64,000 nucleotides of DNA. It comes from Chryseobacterium echinoideorum. GTDB lineage: Bacteria; Bacteroidota; Bacteroidia; Flavobacteriales; Weeksellaceae. Positions 45,144-50,367 of this stretch are shown here, piece after piece. Positions within the stretch are counted from its first letter, which is position 1. The number at the start of each line of letters is the position of its first letter. Position numbers and translations under genes: made by a program. Below the pieces are notes generated by a model. That model did no database searches. It had not been told where the DNA came from and saw only the letters and a list, made by a program, of their open reading frames with translations. Location of the stretch: contig NZ_VKNW01000004.1 of NCBI RefSeq assembly GCF_007474535.1, positions 62,001-126,000 on the forward strand. The letters run 5' to 3'.

Positions 45144-45292
45144 GGCAGTGTTTGTCTGCCAATGCTTGCCAATTGGTTTGGCGGTTTTTTGAAATTTTCT
45201 ACAATTTGGTAAACCCTTGTTTAATAAGGGTTTTAGGGATTTGAGTGAGTTTAATTATGAGGTTGTATCAACATTTGCCAATTGGCAGATAT
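45144..45292. promoter_or_regulatory. GGCAGTGTTTGGC-like box (copy E) and TTGCCAATTGG repeats
   Basis: GGCAGTGTTTGTC lies at 45144-45156, about 40 bases in front of the HTH gene start. Two copies of the palindromic core TTGCCAATTGG follow, one near 45167-45177 and one near 45277-45287. The region is the intergenic space between the HTH operon and the third rteC and may bind the RteC or HTH proteins. Confidence 0.4.
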
Positions 45293-45303
45293 GGGCAAAG
45301 AAA

Positions 45304-45330
45304 AAAGCAGTACGTTTTGGGTACTGCTTT
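45304..45330 (-). terminator. Terminator of rteC copy 3
   Basis: On the minus strand AAAGCAGTAC pairs with GTACTGCTTT around a seven-base loop and is followed by a run of T. It lies 21 bases after the rteC stop codon. Confidence 0.8.
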
Positions 45331-45351
45331 CAAATCTTTATTTTGATATAG

Positions 45352-46197
45352 CTAAAGGTCTTTATCCATATATTCTTCGAGGGATATTTTAAGCTGGTCT
45401 AAAAATGCAGTTCTTGAACCTGCTCTTGTTTTCATTCGGTGGAAAGAATGATGAATATCGTTTAACGGAGTTCTAAACAGCACTTGAAAAATCAAAGCCA
45501 ATTTTCTTATCCCTATTTTTCCGTATGCAATGGAATTTGAAGCATAGAGAGCGTATATGAGCTCAATAAGTGCATTTTGAGAATTTGTCCATGAAATATC
45601 CTTATTTGTATCTAAATTCTGTAAAATCGTGTCTGGGTTTTCTTCGGGATTGATTTTGCTGAGCATGTAAGTATAAAGTAATTCATTAGCAATAATATGT
45701 GCAATCTTATTATCATAATACGTTGAGAAGCTGAGGTCAATTTCAAATACGCCACTTTTCAAACCATCGTGATAATTGATCTTTCCAAGTTTGAAATAAG
45801 TATGGTCACGATCTGTTCTACCAGCACGGTAATATCTATAAAAATCTTCATTACAAATATTTTCCTTATATTCTGATTTCAGATTTTTTAATAGGTTTTC
45901 GTAGTAGCTATGATGTATTTTGCCGTTATTGACAGGACAGGTTGTTTCTATGCGGAATACTTTATTGTAGTAAATTAGTTTTCCTAATATTTGCGGTTTG
46001 ATATTCCTGAAAAATTCAATCTCCTGTTGTTCATCTTTAAATCCGGCTTGTAAGACTTTGATTTTTATGGCACAGAGCAGTTCTTTTAGGAACAACGTCA
46101 TTTGATAAGCCTCATTCGCTGTTGGCATCATTTGAGAAGATAGTTTGTCTTCTTGATAATGAATTTGCGATAATATTTTATTCAACACGATTTCCAT
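45352..46197 (-). CDS. rteC: RteC-domain protein, copy 3 (divergent)
   Basis: A 281-residue RteC-like protein. It shares the frame of the family (KPQILGKLIYYNKVFRIETT, FYRYYRAGRTDRDHTYFKLG, ISWTNSQNALIELIYALYAS, IHHSFHRMKTRAGSRTAFLD) but is much less similar to copies 1 and 2 than these are to each other. It is probably the element's own backbone rteC, adjacent to the HTH genes as in CTnDOT. It would activate excision functions. Confidence 0.85.
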   Translation of the reverse strand: MEIVLNKILSQIHYQEDKLSSQMMPTANEAYQMTLFLKELLCAIKIKVLQAGFKDEQQEIEFFRNIKPQILGKLIYYNKVFRIETTCPVNNGKIHHSYYENLLKNLKSEYKENICNEDFYRYYRAGRTDRDHTYFKLGKINYHDGLKSGVFEIDLSFSTYYDNKIAHIIANELLYTYMLSKINPEENPDTILQNLDTNKDISWTNSQNALIELIYALYASNSIAYGKIGIRKLALIFQVLFRTPLNDIHHSFHRMKTRAGSRTAFLDQLKISLEEYMDKDL

Positions 46198-46296
46198 AGC
46201 ATAGTCGTTTAGAGGTTCTCACAATTTGTTTCGGAGTTGCATCTATTGTTGATATGTCAAAATTTGGGAATAATATTGAAACTATTATCACAGTTT

Positions 46297-46311
46297 CTCC
46301 CCAGTGGGGAG
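46297..46311. other. Short perfect hairpin upstream of rteC copy 3
   Basis: CTCCCC and GGGGAG flank a three-base loop about 100 bases in front of the rteC start. It is GC-rich in an otherwise AT-rich gap. It could be an operator or a leader hairpin; T tracts are too weak for a confident terminator call. Confidence 0.35.
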
Positions 46312-46387
46312 ATTTTATTTGTTATTAAGTAGAAGGAAAGGGTAAAAATAAAGGATAAAGAACCAATACTCTTTACCCTTTATTTTT

Positions 46388-46395
46388 TATATTTG
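46388..46395 (+). promoter_or_regulatory. Possible promoter of a small plus-strand ORF
   Basis: TATATTTG matches the Bacteroidota -7 element TAnnTTTG and lies 25 bases before an ATG at 46421. No -33 TTG is present at the usual distance. It would drive transcription against the guide RNA candidate. Confidence 0.35.
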
Positions 46396-46420
46396 CAATA
46401 TTGATTTACAAGGTAATCAA

Positions 46421-46561
46421 ATGAAAATAAGTGCAGTAAGCACCATTACTAAATCGTTACCGATAGTGTTTTCCACTCTTGTAAACTACTCTTTATTAGC
46501 CGCTTTGGGCTATATTAATCTTTTTTTGAAAAAAAGCCCACGCCGTTGTATATACAATTAA
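46421..46561 (+). CDS. Possible 46-residue peptide
   Basis: A short frame starting MKISAVSTITKSLPIVFSTL with a hydrophobic middle (NYSLLAALGYINLFL) and a basic end (KKSPRRCIYN). A -7-like element precedes it and a weak GGGTG/CACCC hairpin with a T run follows at 46595-46619. It could be a small membrane peptide, but its 3' half is antisense to the proposed guide RNA. It may be chance. Confidence 0.3.
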   Translation: MKISAVSTITKSLPIVFSTLVNYSLLAALGYINLFLKKSPRRCIYN

Positions 46562-46621
46562 GTATTTAGTGAGTATTTCAAGACCTCACCCTACGGGTGT
46601 ACAAGCACCCTCATTAATTTT
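46501..46621 (-). ncRNA. Candidate guide RNA of the dead-Cas12f-like protein
   Basis: Directly after the dCas12f-like stop codon the minus strand shows a row of short structures: GGGTG/CACCC (46595-46610), alternative CACCC/GGGTG (46587-46599), GTGAG/CTCAC (46569-46589) and the palindrome TTGTATATACAA (46546-46557). The last ends in ACAAC, similar to the ends of Cas12f repeats. The next bases, GGCGTGGGCT (46544 to 46535) then a T run, would be the guide. Position downstream of the effector gene fits TnpB and Cas12f-derived systems. The strand, ends and guide are inferred from sequence only. Confidence 0.4.
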
Positions 46622-47716
46622 TTATCCAATGATCAACTCAATGCCAGCTTTTTCAGCCTTGTATTTGATTTTGGTCTGCAATTCATAATAACTCCAATTG
46701 CGAAGAACAAATTCATTTTCTTTTGCAATGCCTATTTTTTCTTCGTGATTTTTAAGAATAAGTGTGCCTGCTTGTTGACGGATGCAGAAATCTATAAGCT
46801 GTCGACTGTACACGTGAAGACGATTACTTACGTATCTGCTTTCCAAATTCTTTGTTTTGTGTAATGCCTTCTGTTTTCGTTTTACTCCATTTCCAGAACG
46901 GGCATACGATATACAGTCTTCAATTCTTTTTTGACTTGCCTGAATTGCAAGCCTGCGGTACAAGAATTCTTCTTTTGACCCAATATTGATTCTTACGTTG
47001 TTAGCTTTTGCAACTATGGGATGTTCCAAAGAAAGCGAAGCTTCCGCAATGATTTCAGGTTTTAAAAGGTTTTCCTCTTTTTCGAATTCAAAAACCGCAA
47101 GCCAAAAGATTTTCCTGTCTTTCAGTTGGATCTGCGAAGTGCAAAGTTTTATCTCTTCTTTTAGTAAGCGCTCCATGATTGTTCGTTTATCAGTGTAGTC
47201 ATTACCTAAGTATGTTTTGACAGGTATTGCAAACATATTGAAGCAAAAGGCTTTTATTTCTTCTTCATATCTCATCTTGCTGATACATTTAACAGGAAGC
47301 GGAATAGGAATATCTTTTTTAAAATTTCTCAATGATTTTGTTCCCTGCCAATAGTCGGCTTTATTTTTAGAAAAAGTAGATTGAATCGTATTGTTAAGGC
47401 TCCCTAGAATGTCGGTCGGAATCTCTCCTTTGAAACGGTCAAAGACCATTCTTGCGGTGGTTCCGGTTTTCGAACGGTTAAACATTCCCATCTCATCTTT
47501 TTTTTCATCAGCCAACTTGTATTGGATTTCTTCTGAAAGGTAAAAGAAGTCTTTAATCATTTCCTGAACATACAAATGAGAAGCTATTAAGTTGGCCGCT
47601 CGGAAACATCGGTTTTGATATCGATAGAGTTTTTCCCATATTTCATTTTTTTGATCTGATGGAACGTCAATCAGCAACTGAATTTTTCGGGTAAGTGTCA
47701 TCGTCGATTTTTCCAT
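46622..47716 (-). CDS. Nuclease-dead Cas12f/TnpB-like protein linked to a sigma factor
   Basis: A 364-residue protein with the plan of compact Cas12f/TnpB proteins: an alpha-helical recognition half followed by a RuvC-like half. The RuvC I motif, normally GIDLG, reads RINIG at 242-246, so the aspartate is Asn244. The RuvC II motif reads LILKNHEE (319-326) with Lys322 where the glutamate should be. The final part NWSYYELQTKIKYKAEKAGI (340-359) is the conserved segment before the zinc finger, but the protein ends five residues later, so the finger and the third RuvC aspartate are missing. It cannot cut DNA by the known mechanism. It begins one base after the sigma factor gene, so the two are an operon. 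Best reading: the RNA-guided DNA-binding subunit of an RNA-guided transcription activator. Confidence 0.78.
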   Translation of the reverse strand: MEKSTMTLTRKIQLLIDVPSDQKNEIWEKLYRYQNRCFRAANLIASHLYVQEMIKDFFYLSEEIQYKLADEKKDEMGMFNRSKTGTTARMVFDRFKGEIPTDILGSLNNTIQSTFSKNKADYWQGTKSLRNFKKDIPIPLPVKCISKMRYEEEIKAFCFNMFAIPVKTYLGNDYTDKRTIMERLLKEEIKLCTSQIQLKDRKIFWLAVFEFEKEENLLKPEIIAEASLSLEHPIVAKANNVRINIGSKEEFLYRRLAIQASQKRIEDCISYARSGNGVKRKQKALHKTKNLESRYVSNRLHVYSRQLIDFCIRQQAGTLILKNHEEKIGIAKENEFVLRNWSYYELQTKIKYKAEKAGIELIIG

Positions 47717-47717
47717 A

Positions 47718-48530
47718 TCAAATATGTATTTCAGAGTTGTTTTGATTCTGTAAATATTGATAGGCGTAAAGAAACTCCTGATGGACTTCTTTTTCAGAAA
47801 GTTTTAGTTCCCGTGCAATGACAGCAAATGAAGATTTCTGTTCAAATCTTTTGGTTATAATTTCAATTTGTTGACTGCTAAGTTCAGATTTTTCTATGTT
47901 ATCAGAATTTTTTCTTTTTGGCTCTTCAAAAGAGCTTGTATTAAGGATTTTCCTTAGATCAACAATTGCTCTATTTACTTCATTGCTAATGTCTTTTACA
48001 TTGCTTCCCATTGCTTCTGCAATGGGTTTGTAATGAAAGCCATACTCAAGACACAACCCGATGAGATGTTTTCTTTTAGGATTTAGAACATTTAAAACCT
48101 TTTGGACTTCATCAAAATGTTTTTGATCAGATTCCTGATTGAAGATATGCTCTTTATCTTCCGTTGGATCGTAACCAACAAGATAATCCTGATAATTCTC
48201 AAAACTTTCAAGCGAAGCTGTCAAACGTGCGAATTTGTTTTTTGGAGTATTGAAATAAGATATGCAATCTCTTTTGAGGACAAACCGCAAAAAACCAAGG
48301 ATATGATTCGGAGTTTCTATGGAATCACGATTTAACCATAGTTTGAGAAAGACATCCTGAATTAGGGTTTCAACAACAAAATCATCTTCAAGCATTTGTT
48401 TCCCTATCCAAAACAGCAGCCTTTTGTATTTTAAATGTATATGATTTAGTGCAGAGGGATTACCTTCTTTTAACAGTTTATACAAATGATCTTCAGTAAA
48501 CTTACGGGATAAAATGTTTGTTCTTTTCAT
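47718..48530 (-). CDS. ECF-type sigma factor with an additional C-terminal HTH
   Basis: A 270-residue sigma factor. Residues 5-95 form region 2 (FTEDHLYKLLKEGNPSALNH, LIQDVFLKLWLNRDSI). Residues 135-200 form region 4 (VLNPKRKHLIGLCLEYGFHY, AEAMGSNVKDISNEVNRAIV). After a linker, residues 220-265 add a second HTH-like unit (KSSFAVIARELKLSEKEVHQ) absent from ordinary ECF sigmas of about 190 residues. No anti-sigma or SusCD genes lie nearby. Linked to the dead Cas12f-like protein, it is likely recruited to DNA by it rather than by a promoter motif. The ATG at 48530 is preferred: an ATG at 48536 is possible, and a TTG at 48548 lies in the -7 element. Confidence 0.82.
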   Translation of the reverse strand: MKRTNILSRKFTEDHLYKLLKEGNPSALNHIHLKYKRLLFWIGKQMLEDDFVVETLIQDVFLKLWLNRDSIETPNHILGFLRFVLKRDCISYFNTPKNKFARLTASLESFENYQDYLVGYDPTEDKEHIFNQESDQKHFDEVQKVLNVLNPKRKHLIGLCLEYGFHYKPIAEAMGSNVKDISNEVNRAIVDLRKILNTSSFEEPKRKNSDNIEKSELSSQQIEIITKRFEQKSSFAVIARELKLSEKEVHQEFLYAYQYLQNQNNSEIHI

Positions 48531-48545
48531 AAGCATTGTACTTAG

Positions 48546-48553
48546 CAAAATTA
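48546..48553 (-). promoter_or_regulatory. -7 element of the sigma/dCas12f operon
   Basis: On the minus strand TAATTTTG fits TAnnTTTG and ends 16 bases before the chosen sigma start. No TTG is found at the -33 distance, so the promoter seems to need an activator. About 85-160 bases upstream lies the GC-rich structured region. Confidence 0.5.
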
Positions 48554-48634
48554 TGGCTGGAAGTAAATGCTTATATCTACTAAGAGAATTCTACTCATTT
48601 TCAATACCCTATTTATTTAAGTTTACGAAAAATA

Positions 48635-48740
48635 AACGGCGTGGAACTCAACTTATAGCATTAGAGGCACTGGTATACCCGTGTACGATAAGTGAGCCCA
48701 CGCCGCGGTCGTGGGCAAAGATACTTATCTTCTCGTACAC
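48635..48740. repeat. GC-rich nested inverted repeats upstream of the sigma gene
   Basis: This island holds AACGGCGTGG at 48635-48644 (plus) and GGCGTGGGCT at 48704-48695 (minus), facing each other with ACTTAT-type extensions. Within it, GCCCACG (48696-48702) pairs with CGTGGGC (48710-48716). Around this, GTGTACGATAAGT (48681-48693) pairs with ACTTATC (48723-48729) and CGTACAC (48734-48740). The stems exclude each other partly. GGCGTGGGCT is identical to the start of the proposed guide. Confidence 0.55.
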
Positions 48741-48837
48741 ATAAAAATTACCAGTTTTCTAATGCGAGATTCTAAGCAATTGCTTCAATTTTTAAATTGG
48801 AATAATTGCGTTTTGTTATTTACAAATATAAAAAATT

Positions 48838-48869
48838 CTTTATTGTAATCCAAGTGGATTACAATAAAG
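48838..48869. promoter_or_regulatory. Perfect 32-bp palindrome, operator of the HTH gene
   Basis: CTTTATTGTAATCCA at 48838-48852 and its exact complement TGGATTACAATAAAG at 48855-48869 are separated by AG. The palindrome lies immediately upstream of GTTTTTTG (48875-48882), the likely -7 element, and would cover the -33 position. It is the obvious binding site for the small HTH protein encoded next, as in controller-protein circuits of restriction systems. Confidence 0.7.
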
Positions 48870-48894
48870 TTATGGTTTTTTGCAAAATTGCAAG

Positions 48895-49137
48895 ATGGCC
48901 GCACTCACCGAGGAAGATATAATATTAAAAAATAAAATTGCTGACAGAATTAAGTTTCTTAGAGCCAGTACTGGTTTGTCGCAATCTGAATTTGCCAAAA
49001 AGTTCGAAATTGATAGGCAAATATTAAATCGTTGGGAAAGTAAAAATAATAAGAGAGGATTAACTATTTATACGATAGCAAAATTTTCTAAGCTCATTGG
49101 AATTTCCCTGAAGGATTTTTTTGACTTTGAATCATAA
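48895..49137 (+). CDS. XRE-family HTH regulator (controller-like)
   Basis: An 80-residue Cro/C1-type HTH protein. RIKFLRASTGLSQSEFAKKF and DRQILNRWESK make up the HTH, and IYTIAKFSKLIGISLKDFFD the closing helices. Size and location match controller proteins of restriction-modification loci. It most likely represses its own promoter through the 32-bp palindrome and may control the defence genes behind it. The ATG at 48895 is chosen since the earlier TTG is part of the -7 element. Confidence 0.8.
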   Translation: MAALTEEDIILKNKIADRIKFLRASTGLSQSEFAKKFEIDRQILNRWESKNNKRGLTIYTIAKFSKLIGISLKDFFDFES

Positions 49138-49288
49138 CGATCATAGAAATTTTTCTTGCCATTTTTTAGAGTTTGCAAATGAAATAAATTTATCAGAATC
49201 TTTATTTTTTTTGAAATTAGGATGCTATTACTAGTGATATCGATGTATTAAAATTCAAAAGTTCCATAATCATATTTTTTTCTTTTCG

Positions 49289-49296
49289 TATTTTTG
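49289..49296 (+). promoter_or_regulatory. -7 element before the WYL gene
   Basis: TATTTTTG is a perfect TAnnTTTG element ending 22 bases before the ATG at 49318. A -33 TTG is not seen, so regulation by an activator or a relaxed promoter is possible. Confidence 0.5.
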
Positions 49297-49317
49297 GAAA
49301 ACTTACGTGAAGACATT

Positions 49318-50307
49318 ATGGCAAGTAATAAAAATGCGGTAATCAGATATAAAGCACTGGATAAATGCTTATCTAATACTTACAAGAAATTCTATATACA
49401 AGATCTGATTAATTATTGTTCTTTTGTTTTAACAGAACATTTCGTAAGGGAAACAACTATTTCTCGTAGACAAATTTTCGCAGATATCAATTTTATGCGC
49501 AGTGAAGCTGGTTTTAGTGCACCTATTGAAAGCTATAAAGATGGTAAGAAAGTTTTTTATAGGTATGCAGATCCAGAATTTTCTATTTTAAATAGTCCGT
49601 TAAATCCATCAGAATTAAACTCGCTTAATGAGGCGATGGAAACTCTGTCTAGAATAAATAATTTGCCAGGCTTCGATTGGGTAAATACGATGCAGGCAAA
49701 ATTAAATTCCGGTATAAACCAATCTCAAAACCAAAGACAAATCATCAGTTTTGAAGATAATGAATTTTTAAAGGGTATTGAACTGCTAAATCCTTTGTAT
49801 CATCATATTGCAAACACTCAAGCTTTAGATATCAAATATCAAGGTTTTAATTCGGACAAAGAAAAAACTTTCAATATATCTCCTTATTATCTAAAACAAT
49901 ACAATAATAGATGGTTTTTATTCGGTCATAATCATAAATATGATAAAATTCAAAATTTAGCTTTAGATAGGATGGTTGATATTCAAACGTCTAAAACAGA
50001 ATTTAAAACATGCGAAATTGATTTTAAATATTATTTTGATGATATCATTGGAGTTAGTAACGACGAATCCAAGGAAGTTGTTGATGTTAAAATAGAGCTT
50101 TCGGAAAACATTATTCCATATGTCCGCTCGAAACCTATTCATGGTTCACAAAAGATCAGAGGAAATGTACTACATCTTCAAGTGAAGCTTAATTATGAAT
50201 TGGAATCTTTAATTTTATCTTATGGTGAAAAAATGTATGTTTTGGAACCGAAGGAGTTAGCTCTAATTTTAAAGAAAAGGCTAGATAACATTAAATTTGC
50301 TTTTTAG
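49318..50307 (+). CDS. WYL-domain transcription regulator
   Basis: A 329-residue regulator. The N-terminus is a winged HTH (TISRRQIFADINFMRSEAGF) and residues 160-230 form the WYL domain (ALDIKYQGFNSDKEKTFNIS, YYLKQYNNRWFLFGHNHKYD, LALDRMVDI). WYL proteins such as BrxR and CapW repress defence loci until a nucleotide or DNA fragment is sensed. It precedes the methyltransferase-kinase gene by 60 bases and likely regulates the whole island, including perhaps the CBASS genes. Confidence 0.85.
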   Translation: MASNKNAVIRYKALDKCLSNTYKKFYIQDLINYCSFVLTEHFVRETTISRRQIFADINFMRSEAGFSAPIESYKDGKKVFYRYADPEFSILNSPLNPSELNSLNEAMETLSRINNLPGFDWVNTMQAKLNSGINQSQNQRQIISFEDNEFLKGIELLNPLYHHIANTQALDIKYQGFNSDKEKTFNISPYYLKQYNNRWFLFGHNHKYDKIQNLALDRMVDIQTSKTEFKTCEIDFKYYFDDIIGVSNDESKEVVDVKIELSENIIPYVRSKPIHGSQKIRGNVLHLQVKLNYELESLILSYGEKMYVLEPKELALILKKRLDNIKFAF

Positions 50308-50367
50308 TGCAGTTAGGTTGCACATTAAAAACGGATATTTGCAATAAGAAAAATTAGACCATATTTT

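Noticed and set aside
46297..46311. CTCCCC/GGGGAG hairpin as a terminator
   Set aside because: The genes on its left read toward the left and no plus-strand gene ends here; the T tract is weak. Kept only as an unexplained hairpin.
46622..47716. Reading the Cas12f-like gene as an active TnpB of an IS200/IS605 element
   Set aside because: RuvC residues are replaced, the zinc-finger end is missing, no TnpA is present and the gene is in an operon with a sigma factor.
46198..48900. A CRISPR array next to the Cas12f-like gene
   Set aside because: No regular repeat-spacer series was found on either side; only single structured segments are present.
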